Origin: an uncultured Ruminococcus sp.
GTDB taxonomy: Bacteria > Bacillota > Clostridia > Oscillospirales > Ruminococcaceae
Length of the DNA stretch: 64,000 nucleotides
Direction: 5' to 3'
Assembly (NCBI RefSeq): GCF_934476685.1
Contig: NZ_CAKSNX010000002.1
Coordinates: 1-64,000, forward strand
The notes beneath the pieces are model-generated. The model saw nothing but the letters and a program-made list of their open reading frames with translations, was not told the DNA's origin and ran no database searches. Shown here in pieces: positions 43,774 through 51,790 of the stretch. How positions within the stretch are numbered: position 1 is the first letter of the stretch; each line of letters begins with the position of its first letter. The position numbers and the translations under genes were made by a program.

Positions 43774-43806
43774 AAAAAAGCCGGCGGAAATTTTATCCGT
43801 CGGCTT
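43774..43806 (-). terminator. terminator of the membrane GGDEF gene
   Basis: AAGCCGGCGGA pairs with TCCGTCGGCTT (one G-T). The minus strand continues with six T. Confidence 0.75.
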
Positions 43807-43836
43807 AGCTTTTGTTTTGCTTTTTGGTCAAGAATA

Positions 43837-44922
43837 TCAGTCGGAACTGATGACCTGATTTTTACCGTTTTTCTTGCCCTTGTAAAGTCTGTTATCTGCA
43901 AGTGTGATGTACTTTTCAAAGTTCTCTCCGGCACCTGCTTCACATATGCCCAAGGTCATTGATATCCTGAACTGTTTTCCGTTTTCACAGAAATCGTAGT
44001 TATGGATACGTCTGATTATCTCTTCCGCAATATTTTTGCCCTCTTCAAGTCCGATAGACGGGATAGCGAAAAGAAATTCCTCACCGCCCCAGCGGCACAC
44101 ATAACCCTCAGCAGGAACGCAGTCGGTCATGATCTTTGAAACTGCTCTAAGAACTTCATCACCGGTATCGTGACCGTAGGTATCATTCACACGCTTGAAA
44201 TCGTCGATATCTCCAAGTCCGATGATATAGGAATTCTGATTTTGCGTACTTGCATACTGTATCATTCGCAGAAAATCCATCATTGCACGTCTGTTGAAAA
44301 GCTGAGTAAGGGGATCGACAGAGGCAAGCTTCTGAAGGCTTTCGTTTTTGGCTTTGAGCTTATAATGAGTAGTTTCCCTGTTTACCATATAGATCGAGGA
44401 AACGTAGGTGATAATAAGAAAGCCAAAGAACATATTCAGCAGATAAATTGTATTATTTATTCTGATATTATCGAAAAGATAGATACCTTCCTTGTTGGAC
44501 ATATACAGCTTCATGACAACGAAAATAACTATGTCAACCACAGATATGGCATAAGGGACGGACAGGCGTTTCATCGGCATAAAGAATGGTATCGGCACGA
44601 TGAAAAGCATGAACATCGCAAATCCTAAATTCCAGCCCATATAGTATATGCACATACAGGAATGGATCACAAATTCCAGCATTGAAATAAGTATGATAGG
44701 ATTGCGCCGCTTAAACTTCGTTACAAGAAGATACATAGTAACATAGAAAGTAACGCTGAAATAATTATATTTCACCATGGGTGTGACACCCAGCATTTTG
44801 AACATTATCAGATAAATAATGTGACCTGCCAGACAGCCGATCATACCGATCTGATATACGGTCTTTTCGGTGACCTTATCAAAAGTTGAAAAAGTAAAAT
44901 CAAGCTTTTTAGTTTTTTTCAT
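43837..44922 (-). CDS. membrane-bound diguanylate cyclase
   Basis: The 361-residue protein has about six N-terminal membrane helices (residues ~25-185) and a C-terminal GGDEF domain: DPLTQLFNRRAMMDFL, DIDDFKRVNDTYGHDTGDEVLR, and RWGGEEF near 280. No RxxD inhibitory site precedes the motif. It should make c-di-GMP in response to an unknown membrane signal. It is the second cyclase in the window; no EAL or HD-GYP phosphodiesterase is present here. It is monocistronic. Confidence 0.9.
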   Translation of the reverse strand: MKKTKKLDFTFSTFDKVTEKTVYQIGMIGCLAGHIIYLIMFKMLGVTPMVKYNYFSVTFYVTMYLLVTKFKRRNPIILISMLEFVIHSCMCIYYMGWNLGFAMFMLFIVPIPFFMPMKRLSVPYAISVVDIVIFVVMKLYMSNKEGIYLFDNIRINNTIYLLNMFFGFLIITYVSSIYMVNRETTHYKLKAKNESLQKLASVDPLTQLFNRRAMMDFLRMIQYASTQNQNSYIIGLGDIDDFKRVNDTYGHDTGDEVLRAVSKIMTDCVPAEGYVCRWGGEEFLFAIPSIGLEEGKNIAEEIIRRIHNYDFCENGKQFRISMTLGICEAGAGENFEKYITLADNRLYKGKKNGKNQVISSD

Positions 44923-44995
44923 GGCAACACCTTATTCAATATTATATAATTTCACCACATAAACAAATTTATAATATCTGTAATAATCTTTTCTA

Positions 44996-45024
44996 ATTAT
45001 AAACTAAATCCGTCTTTTTTTCAA
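44996..45024 (-). promoter_or_regulatory. sigma-A promoter of the membrane GGDEF gene
   Basis: Minus strand: TTGAAA (45024-45019), 17 bases, TATAAT (45001-44996). Confidence 0.75.
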
Positions 45025-45432
45025 TGCATATTTTACACAAATATCGAAAACGTTTTTTGTAACAAGAATGATTTCGTTAAAATTTTTAGGTTCACGGCAC
45101 AATATGTTAAAATATCAAAAGTTTTAAACTTATATCAAGGGCATAATAATCTTATAAGTATATTATATTTCGTAATTTTTCTGCGGGTGAAAAAACGCTC
45201 AACAAATCTTTCAAAAAACGTCATGATATAATATTGTGACGGTCAGTTTGCTTTTATCGTGTGACGCATTGTGATTGAATACAAGAATGATTATGACTGA
45301 TTTCAAACTGAATAAATCATAAAAATCACAAACGTTCAGCTTGACTACAAACGTATATATAAATTAATTTGAATTTGTGTTTATTATGCACAAAAATGAT
45401 GTCTTGAAATTATGCATATGACTAAAAATGAA

Positions 45433-45517
45433 ATGTTTTGAAAGAAAATGAATGAAAATGCTTGATTTCTATGAAAAGGTGTGCTATTATAATGACAGAA
45501 CAAAACATATAAAACAT
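45433..45517. promoter_or_regulatory. candidate FruR sites flanking the fru promoter
   Basis: ATGTTTTG (45433-45440) is the exact reverse complement of CAAAACAT (45501-45508). A further AAAACAT occurs at 45511-45517, nine bases on. One copy lies upstream of the -35 and two lie downstream of the -10, an arrangement expected for a DeoR-type repressor. Confidence 0.35.
45462..45490 (+). promoter_or_regulatory. sigma-A promoter of the fru operon
   Basis: TTGATT (45462-45467), 17 bases, TATTAT (45485-45490). Confidence 0.65.
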
Positions 45518-45533
45518 TCTGAGAGGTTTTAAA

Positions 45534-46280
45534 ATGCTTACTGAAGAACGACATTCAATTATTCTTGAAACCATAAAACAGCAGCACAGCGTAAAGCTGA
45601 GCGACCTGTGCGTCATATTGGACGCATCTGAATCAACTGTCCGCAGGGATCTTAACCAGCTGGCTGAGAGGGGACTTATCACGAAAGTTCACGGTGGTGC
45701 TATTGAGGTCAACGAGAATTTTCTGAGGTTTGAACATAACGTTGAGGAAAAGTCAGCTTTGTTCGTTGATGAAAAAACTGCTGTTGCACAGTATGCGGCG
45801 AATCTTATAAGCGACGGCGATTTCGTTTATATCGACGCAGGCACAACTACCGAAAAGATGATCGAATTTATTCAGGCGAAGAATGTGACCTTTGTGACAA
45901 ACGGCTTTATAAATGCCAAAAAGCTTGCACAGCGAGGGTTCAGAGTTTATATACCGGCAGGGGAGATAAAGCCTACGACAGAGGCTATAATCGGCGCAGA
46001 GTGCGTTATTTCACTCCAGCGGTACAACTTTTCAAAGTGCTTTATGGGAGTGAACGGCATATCTGTTTATGCAGGCTTTACAACACCAGACAACAATGAG
46101 GCGGTCGTAAAGGGAGCGGTAATAAACCGCAGCAAAGAGGTTTTCGTGCTGGCAGATCATTCAAAGTTCGATAAGGTCACTTCGGTAAGGTTTGCTGAAC
46201 TCAGCAGAGCGAAGATAATCACAGACAGGCTGACAGATAAAAAGTATCTTAAAGAGGCAGATATCAAGGAGGTTTTATAA
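45534..46280 (+). CDS. fruR: DeoR-family fructose operon regulator
   Basis: The 248-residue protein has the DeoR winged helix (MLTEERHSIILETIKQQHSVKLSDLCVILDASESTVRRDLNQLAERGLITKVHGGAI) and the sugar-phosphate-sensing domain (DAGTTTEKMIEFI, FVTNGFINAKKLAQRG, GVNGIS, VLADHSKFDK). It is expected to repress the operon until fructose-1-phosphate appears. Its stop is immediately followed by the fruK start. Confidence 0.92.
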   Translation: MLTEERHSIILETIKQQHSVKLSDLCVILDASESTVRRDLNQLAERGLITKVHGGAIEVNENFLRFEHNVEEKSALFVDEKTAVAQYAANLISDGDFVYIDAGTTTEKMIEFIQAKNVTFVTNGFINAKKLAQRGFRVYIPAGEIKPTTEAIIGAECVISLQRYNFSKCFMGVNGISVYAGFTTPDNNEAVVKGAVINRSKEVFVLADHSKFDKVTSVRFAELSRAKIITDRLTDKKYLKEADIKEVL

Positions 46281-47183
46281 ATGGTATATACAGTAACATT
46301 CAATCCGGCAATAGACTACGTTGTTCATACAGACGATATGAACGTGGGCGGAGTAAACCGTTCAAGATCTGAGGAAATTTATTTCGGCGGAAAGGGAATA
46401 AACGTTTCCATAGTCCTTTCAGAGCTTGGGATTAAGTCAAAGGCACTTGGATTTGTGGCAGGCTTTACAGGCAAGGCAATAGAGGACGGCGTAAAGGAAA
46501 AAGGCGTTGAAACTGATTTCGTTCAGCTCCACAGCGGCTTTTCAAGAATTAATGTAAAGATAAAAGCATCACAGGAAACAGAGCTTAACGGACAAGGTCC
46601 TGTGATAACGGAAGAGGCTATCGCAGAGCTTTATAAAAAGCTTGACGAGCTTAAGGACGGAGATACGCTGGTGCTTGCAGGAAGTATACCAAATACGCTG
46701 CCGTCAGATATTTACGAAAAGATACTTGAATATCTTTCAGGAAGAAATATCAGAGCGGTGGTTGACGCAACAAAGGATCTTCTGCTGAATGTGCTTAAAT
46801 ACAAGCCTTTCCTTATCAAGCCGAATAATCATGAGCTTGGCGAAATGTTCGGTGTAACGCTCACAACTGTTGAGGAGATAGTGATGTACGCTAAAAAGCT
46901 CAAAGAAATGGGTGCAGTAAATGTTCTTATCTCAATGGCAGGTGACGGAGCAGTCCTTATCGATGAGGACGGAGAAGTTCACGTTTGCGGTGTATGCAAG
47001 GGAACAGTAAAAAATTCAGTAGGCGCAGGCGACTCAATGGTAGCAGGATTTATTGCAGGCTGTCAGCAGGGCGACTATGAATATGCTCTCAAGCTTGGCA
47101 CAGCCACAGGCGGTGCAACAGCCTTTTCAGACGGACTTGCTCAGAAAGATGATATTTTCAGACTGCTTGAACAGCTGAACTAA
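46281..47183 (+). CDS. fruK: 1-phosphofructokinase
   Basis: The 300-residue PfkB-family kinase has MVYTVTFNPAIDYVV, the GGKGINVSIVLSELG signature 1, and signature 2 NSVGAGDSMVAGFIAG with the catalytic Asp. It phosphorylates fructose-1-phosphate to fructose-1,6-bisphosphate. The start follows the fruR stop with no gap (AAGGAGG lies inside the fruR end), so the pair is translationally coupled. Confidence 0.94.
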   Translation: MVYTVTFNPAIDYVVHTDDMNVGGVNRSRSEEIYFGGKGINVSIVLSELGIKSKALGFVAGFTGKAIEDGVKEKGVETDFVQLHSGFSRINVKIKASQETELNGQGPVITEEAIAELYKKLDELKDGDTLVLAGSIPNTLPSDIYEKILEYLSGRNIRAVVDATKDLLLNVLKYKPFLIKPNNHELGEMFGVTLTTVEEIVMYAKKLKEMGAVNVLISMAGDGAVLIDEDGEVHVCGVCKGTVKNSVGAGDSMVAGFIAGCQQGDYEYALKLGTATGGATAFSDGLAQKDDIFRLLEQLN

Positions 47184-47212
47184 AAATAAAAATTACTGAC
47201 GGAGGGATATTT

Positions 47213-49126
47213 ATGCGAATTGTTGATTTACTGAAAAAGGACAGTATTCAGCTTGATGCTGCTCCGAAAAATAAAGCCGAAGCGATAGAAATGCTTGTTG
47301 ACCTTCAGGTCAAGGGCGGAAATATCGCAGACCGAGAGGAATATAAAAAGGGAATACTTGCAAGAGAGAAAATGAGTTCTACCGCTGTCGGTGAGGGTAT
47401 AGCTATCCCTCATGCAAAAAGCACAGCTGTAAAAGCTCCGTCCCTTGCAGCAATGACAGTTCCAAACGGCGTAGATTATGAGGCTATGGACGATGAGCCG
47501 TCAAATCTTCTGTTTATGATAGCTGCTCCAAATAACGGAGATGTTCACCTTGAGGTGCTTTCAAGGCTTATGACTATCCTTATGGACGAGGATTTCAGAG
47601 AAAAGCTTATAAATGCAAAGGATAAAGATGAGTTTCTCAAAATAATCGACGATATGGAAAATGAGAAATTCCCTGATGAACCAAAGGAAGGGGTAAAGTC
47701 TGACGAGCGTATCAAGGTGCTTGCAGTAACGGCTTGTCCGACCGGTATAGCTCATACCTATATGGCTGCCGAGGCTCTTGAAAAGGCAGGTAAAAAGCTG
47801 GGCATAACTATAAAGGTCGAAACCAATGGTTCGGGCGGAGCAAAGAATGTTCTTACCAAGGAAGAGATCGCAGAGTGCGACGGAATAATCGTTGCCGCAG
47901 ACAAGACAGTTGAAATGTCACGCTTTGACGGCAAAAAGGTAATCCGCACAAAGGTATCTGACGGAATAAAGATTTCGGAAGGGCTTATAAACCGCATCGA
48001 GGCAGGCGACGCACCTATCTATCATCATTCGGGTGAGAAAGCCTCCGACAGCGGCTCAGACGGCGAAAGCTTTGGCAGAAAGATGTATAAGCACCTTATG
48101 AACGGTGTTTCCAATATGCTGCCGTTCACGGTAGCAGGCGGTATATTTATTGCCCTTGCGTTCCTCATCGACACTATCGCAGGCGCTCCGCAGAACGATA
48201 AATTTGGTACTTATACCGCAGCGGCTGCATTCTTCAAGACCATAGGCGGATATGCATTCAACTTTATGATACCTGTGCTTGCAGGTTATATCGGGCTTTC
48301 CATTGCAGACAGACCGGGATTTCTGGTAGGTCTGGTCGGCGGATATCTTGCGTCAACAGGTTCGACCTTTGGAAAGCTTACAGGTGATGTGCCGTCAGGA
48401 TTTCTCGGTGCGCTCCTTGCAGGATTTGTCGGCGGATTTCTTATGTTGGCAGTTGAAAAACTCTGCGACAGAATGCCAAAGGCACTTAACGGCATCAAGC
48501 CTGTTCTGATATATCCTCTTGCGGGTCTTGGCATAATAGCTGTTATAATGTGCGCTGTAAACCCGTTCATGGGTATGATAAATACAGGACTTTCAAACTT
48601 CCTCGAAAGCATGGGAAGCTCCAGCAAGATAGTCCTCGGCTGTATCCTCGGCGGTATGATGTCCATTGATATGGGCGGACCATTCAACAAGGCAGCGTAT
48701 GTTTTCGGAACGGCTGCTATCGCATCGGGTAGCTACGACGTTATGGCGGCAGTAATGATAGGCGGAATGGTTCCTCCGATCGCTATTGCACTTTCAACAA
48801 CATTCTTCAAGTCCAGATGGACAGAGGAAGAGCGCAAGAACGGTCCTGTAAACTACATCATGGGACTCAGCTTTATTACAGAGGGCGCTATCCCATACGC
48901 AGCAGCCGATCCGCTCAGAGTTATCCCTGCCTGCCTTATCGGTGCGGCAACAGCTGGCGGACTTTCAATGGCTTTTAACTGCACACTTATGGCTCCTCAC
49001 GGCGGAATATTCGTTTTCGCAGTAGTAGGAAACTGGCCGCTTTACATTTTGTCACTTGCCATAGGTTCATTTATCGGAATGTTGCTTCTTGCATTGCTCA
49101 AGAAGAAGGTTTCAAAGGAAGCATAA
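47213..49126 (+). CDS. fruA: fructose PTS transporter, EIIA-EIIB-EIIC fusion
   Basis: The 637-residue protein has the order IIA (residues 1-150, active His67 in GIAIPHAKS), IIB (~165-265, Cys in AVTACPTGIAHTYMA), and IIC (~285-632, nine or so helices with GGFLMLAVEKL and FITEGAIPYAAADPLR). It imports fructose as fructose-1-phosphate using phosphate from HPr. GGAGGG precedes the ATG. A dedicated HPr gene follows after 43 bases. Confidence 0.95.
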   Translation: MRIVDLLKKDSIQLDAAPKNKAEAIEMLVDLQVKGGNIADREEYKKGILAREKMSSTAVGEGIAIPHAKSTAVKAPSLAAMTVPNGVDYEAMDDEPSNLLFMIAAPNNGDVHLEVLSRLMTILMDEDFREKLINAKDKDEFLKIIDDMENEKFPDEPKEGVKSDERIKVLAVTACPTGIAHTYMAAEALEKAGKKLGITIKVETNGSGGAKNVLTKEEIAECDGIIVAADKTVEMSRFDGKKVIRTKVSDGIKISEGLINRIEAGDAPIYHHSGEKASDSGSDGESFGRKMYKHLMNGVSNMLPFTVAGGIFIALAFLIDTIAGAPQNDKFGTYTAAAAFFKTIGGYAFNFMIPVLAGYIGLSIADRPGFLVGLVGGYLASTGSTFGKLTGDVPSGFLGALLAGFVGGFLMLAVEKLCDRMPKALNGIKPVLIYPLAGLGIIAVIMCAVNPFMGMINTGLSNFLESMGSSSKIVLGCILGGMMSIDMGGPFNKAAYVFGTAAIASGSYDVMAAVMIGGMVPPIAIALSTTFFKSRWTEEERKNGPVNYIMGLSFITEGAIPYAAADPLRVIPACLIGAATAGGLSMAFNCTLMAPHGGIFVFAVVGNWPLYILSLAIGSFIGMLLLALLKKKVSKEA

Positions 49127-49169
49127 ATCAATCAAATAAAACTAAATTATTTAAAAGGAGAGATATATT

Positions 49170-49436
49170 ATGGTATCAAAGGTAGTAACAGTGATCAACG
49201 AGCAGGGACTTCATATGCGTCCGGCAGGTATTCTCGCAAAGGCAGTAAAGGCACACCCTGACTGCGAAGTAACACTTAACGCAAACGGCAAAACTGTAAA
49301 GGCAAAAGCTCCTATGCAGATAATGTCAGCCTGCATGAAGAAAGGCTGCGAGGTAGAGATCGTGTGTGACGGCGCAGACGAGCAGGCAGTTCTTGATGAG
49401 ATCGCAGGAATGTTCGAGGACGGTTTCGGCGAGTAA
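49170..49436 (+). CDS. HPr-family phosphocarrier lacking the Ser46 site
   Basis: The 88-residue protein has the HPr active site QGLHMRPAGILAK with His15. The regulatory-site region reads KAKAPMQIMSAC where HPr normally has KSIMGVMSLG; the residue matching Ser46 is Ala47, followed by Pro. The protein can thus accept phosphate from enzyme I but should not be a substrate of HPr kinase, so it should not act as the CcpA cofactor. It is last in fruR-fruK-fruA-HPr, which suggests a carrier dedicated to FruA. AAAGGAGAG precedes the ATG. Confidence 0.92.
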   Translation: MVSKVVTVINEQGLHMRPAGILAKAVKAHPDCEVTLNANGKTVKAKAPMQIMSACMKKGCEVEIVCDGADEQAVLDEIAGMFEDGFGE

Positions 49437-49470
49437 AAAGTAAAAATAAAATTTGATCCCCTATAAATGC

Positions 49471-49503
49471 AAAAGCGGCAGTTCGTTACGGACTGCCGCT
49501 TTT
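49471..49503. terminator. terminator after the fru operon
   Basis: AAAAGCGGCAGT (49471-49482) pairs with ACTGCCGCTTTT (49492-49503). It can serve both directions. Confidence 0.85.
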
Positions 49504-49524
49504 GTGCGTATATTAAATAAATGA

Positions 49525-50058
49525 TCATTCTGCGTGGAAAATGCTTTCATAATCCTGACGGGTAAAACGGTGATAGGTTATGCCGCCCAGATCGTCAGCT
49601 AAACAGTAGAGAAATTTGTCAGGCTTTTCGTTGCTGAAATATGCGAGAACATCAAATTCATCGTCCTCTGCCTTTTCAATAACTGCACTTTGTGAATGTT
49701 TGCGGAAAATATCAATAGCTTTTTCCATTGAGCAGCCATCATTTACTGCTCCGATAAACTCTTTCAGAAAATCACTTGGCTGAACGTTGTTGTGTACATA
49801 CTCAACTCCCTCAGCGGGTATTGTCACAACATATCTGTCATCTTCAAATATGCATTCAAGTCTGCCGAGATAGTCCGTAACATATCCGTTCACAGCTGAG
49901 GTTATCTTTCCGATATCATTTTCACCGCCTACGATAAGCGCCATAGACTGCGGTGTGTAATAAAGCGAAAGCGCATTATCTGTGTACCCAAGTTTAAGCT
50001 GTGATTCGGCTATGATATCCGTGATATTTTCTTCAAGCTTTTTTATATTATACTGCAT
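49525..50058 (-). CDS. conserved clostridial protein of unknown function (DUF3877-like)
   Basis: The 177-residue soluble acidic protein has no signal peptide and no membrane helix. Sequences such as LKLGYTDNALSLYYTPQSMALIVG and FSNEKPDKFLYCLADDLGGITYHRFTRQDYESIF resemble, from memory, the family listed as DUF3877 in clostridia. No catalytic motif is visible and I assign no function. AAAGGAGG lies nine bases before the ATG and it has its own promoter. Confidence 0.7.
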   Translation of the reverse strand: MQYNIKKLEENITDIIAESQLKLGYTDNALSLYYTPQSMALIVGGENDIGKITSAVNGYVTDYLGRLECIFEDDRYVVTIPAEGVEYVHNNVQPSDFLKEFIGAVNDGCSMEKAIDIFRKHSQSAVIEKAEDDEFDVLAYFSNEKPDKFLYCLADDLGGITYHRFTRQDYESIFHAE

Positions 50059-50110
50059 TCCAGCAAGCCTCCTTTAAATAATACTAATTTGATATACTTA
50101 GTATGATAGT

Positions 50111-50139
50111 ATAATAACACAATTTTATGAAAATTTCAA
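50111..50139 (-). promoter_or_regulatory. sigma-A promoter of the DUF3877-like gene
   Basis: Minus strand: TTGAAA (50139-50134), 17 bases, TATTAT (50116-50111). Just downstream lies an inverted repeat ATACTAA/TTAGTAT with a 10-base spacer. Confidence 0.7.
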
Positions 50140-50192
50140 GTACATTATGCCTTTTACATTACACAAATATATGTAATGAACTGGAAAAATAA

Positions 50193-50221
50193 TTGATTTT
50201 TGTTTTTTCGAGTGATATAAT
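50193..50221 (+). promoter_or_regulatory. sigma-A promoter of the YczE-like gene
   Basis: TTGATT (50193-50198), 17 bases, TATAAT (50216-50221). Confidence 0.75.
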
Positions 50222-50257
50222 TAAAAGGTAATATTATTTAGACGGAGATGTATTAAA

Positions 50258-50947
50258 ATGAAAGAAACAGAGGTCATCAAGGGAAGAACCTCAAAAAACG
50301 AGATACTGAAAAGATATATCCTGCTGGTAATAAGCCTTTTCTTTTCAGCACTTGGAGTGGCGTTCACAAAGCGTGGAGAGCTTGGTGTGTCGCCTATCTC
50401 ATCGGTCGCAAATGTAATGAGCAGCAAGTTTTCGTCATTGACGCTCGGCAGCTGGCTCATAATCTGGAACTGTGTATTGATACTGGGACAGATACTTTTG
50501 CTGCGTAAGAATTTCAAGCTTATACAACTGCTGCAAATACCGCTGTCATTCCTTTTCGGTTACTTTACCGATTTCGGAATGTGGTGTACGTCTTTTATCC
50601 CGGTGACAAGATATCCCGTCAGAATAGCAATGATACTTATCGGCATAGTGATACTCGGCTTCGGCGTAGCACTTTCCGTCATTGCCAACGTGATAATGAA
50701 CTCAGGAGAAGCTTTTGTAAAAGCTGTGTCGGACGTTATCAATAAAAATTTCGGAAATGTAAAAATAGCTTTTGACGTTGCCTGCGTTATCATGTCGGTG
50801 GCACTTTCGCTTATATTCTTTGATTTTTCTATTGTCGGCACAAGAGAGGGTACAGTAATATCCGCTCTGCTGACAGGAGTTGTAGTAAAATTCTTCTGCG
50901 GAAGACTTAAAACTCCAATAGAAAATGCAATAACCGCAAACGCATAA
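50258..50947 (+). CDS. YczE/YitT-like integral membrane protein (DUF6198-type)
   Basis: The 229-residue protein has about six membrane helices. The segment FFSALGVAFTKRGELGVSPISSVANVMSSKF followed by GSWLIIWNCVLILGQILLLRKNF matches the YczE/YitT-like membrane family common in clostridia. Function and substrate are unknown. GACGGAG precedes the ATG. Confidence 0.8.
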   Translation: MKETEVIKGRTSKNEILKRYILLVISLFFSALGVAFTKRGELGVSPISSVANVMSSKFSSLTLGSWLIIWNCVLILGQILLLRKNFKLIQLLQIPLSFLFGYFTDFGMWCTSFIPVTRYPVRIAMILIGIVILGFGVALSVIANVIMNSGEAFVKAVSDVINKNFGNVKIAFDVACVIMSVALSLIFFDFSIVGTREGTVISALLTGVVVKFFCGRLKTPIENAITANA

Positions 50948-51002
50948 ATCCTCTGCCTTCTGCAAATAATACTGCTAATGGTATTTTGCAGGAGGTATTT
51001 TT

Positions 51003-51368
51003 ATGAAGAAACTTAAAGGTTCAGCTCATTCTGCCGTAACAGGCATTATCACAGGGGCTGCAAACGGGTTATTCGGCTCAGGAGGCGGAATGATCGCTGT
51101 GCCTATGCTGCAGTCGGGCGGCATGGAAGAAAAAAGCGCTCATGCTACCTCCATAGCCATTACCCTCGCACTTTCGCTTATAAGCAGTGTTACTTACTTT
51201 TCCTTTGGAAGTCTTGATATTCAAAGCGCATGGAAGTTTGTGCCTTGCGGACTTGCAGGGGCGGCAGCAGGGGCATTTTTTATGAAAAAGATATCAAACA
51301 AGCTGCTGAAAAGAATATTCGGCGCAGTCATGATAGCCGCAGGCATCAGACTGCTTGTACTCAGATAG
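51003..51368 (+). CDS. TauE/SafE-family transporter, N-terminal half
   Basis: The 121-residue protein has about four helices with the repeat motif GLFGSGGGMIAVPMLQ, the N-terminal half signature of TSUP (TauE/SafE) anion exporters, whose full-length members are near 250 residues. GCAGGAGG precedes the ATG, adjoining a hairpin (CTGCAA...TTGCAG) that could affect access. The second half is a separate gene starting two bases after the stop, in another frame. Confidence 0.85.
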   Translation: MKKLKGSAHSAVTGIITGAANGLFGSGGGMIAVPMLQSGGMEEKSAHATSIAITLALSLISSVTYFSFGSLDIQSAWKFVPCGLAGAAAGAFFMKKISNKLLKRIFGAVMIAAGIRLLVLR

Positions 51369-51370
51369 TT

Positions 51371-51748
51371 ATGAGCTGGGTAACAATATGCGTAGTATCA
51401 TTCCTCACAGGTGTGTTTGCATCAATGGGGTTAGGTGGAGGAATGGTGCTGATAATGTATCTTACTATCTTTGCGGGAATGCCTCAGCTTCAGGCTCAGG
51501 GCATAAACCTTGTTTTTTTTGTCCCCATAGCAGTTCTGAGCCTTGTTCTTCACAGCAGAAATGGCCTTGTGGAATGGAAAAAGGCTTTTTCGGTCATACT
51601 TGCAGGAGCGTTTTCTGTGCTTGTATTCAGCTTTGCGGCAAATAAGCTTGATCCGTCATTGCTACGCAAAGGATTTGCCGTATTTCTTATACTGGCAGGC
51701 GCAAAAGAAATGTTTTCAAAAGCTGCGTCAAAGCAGACAAAAAAATAA
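51371..51748 (+). CDS. TauE/SafE-family transporter, C-terminal half
   Basis: The 125-residue protein begins MSWVTICVVSFLTGVFASMGLGGGMVLIMYL, the second TSUP repeat, and has about four helices. No SD precedes the ATG at 51371, only two bases after the first half's TAG, so translation is probably coupled. The two products most likely pair into one transporter for a sulfur- or carbon-containing anion. Longer frames reaching upstream overlap the first half and are rejected. Confidence 0.85.
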   Translation: MSWVTICVVSFLTGVFASMGLGGGMVLIMYLTIFAGMPQLQAQGINLVFFVPIAVLSLVLHSRNGLVEWKKAFSVILAGAFSVLVFSFAANKLDPSLLRKGFAVFLILAGAKEMFSKAASKQTKK

Positions 51749-51774
51749 GGCTGTGCATTTTCTGCACAGCCTTT
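51747..51774. terminator. bidirectional terminator between the TSUP pair and purD
   Basis: A perfect 11-bp stem AAGGCTGTGCA/TGCACAGCCTT. The minus strand continues with a long T-run, so it mainly ends the purine cluster. Confidence 0.75.
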
Positions 51775-51790
51775 GTTGCTTATTTTAAGA

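Larger units (their letters stand above)
44923..45533. other. 611-base divergent region between GGDEF and fruR genes
   Basis: Very AT-rich. It contains the minus promoter at 44996-45024 and the fru promoter at 45462-45490. An inverted pair ATGTTTTG (45433-45440)/CAAAACAT (45501-45508) flanks the fru promoter. The stretch 45025-45430 shows no coding frame, no hairpin with a T-run and no recognised RNA. Confidence 0.5.

Noticed and set aside
43654..43962. 102-codon plus-strand frame after the LTA-synthase gene
   Set aside because: It crosses two terminators and is antisense to the end of the GGDEF gene.
51003..51748. Frameshifted (broken) TauE gene
   Set aside because: Each half has its own complete repeat and an ATG right after the stop, so a natural split pair is more likely than an error.
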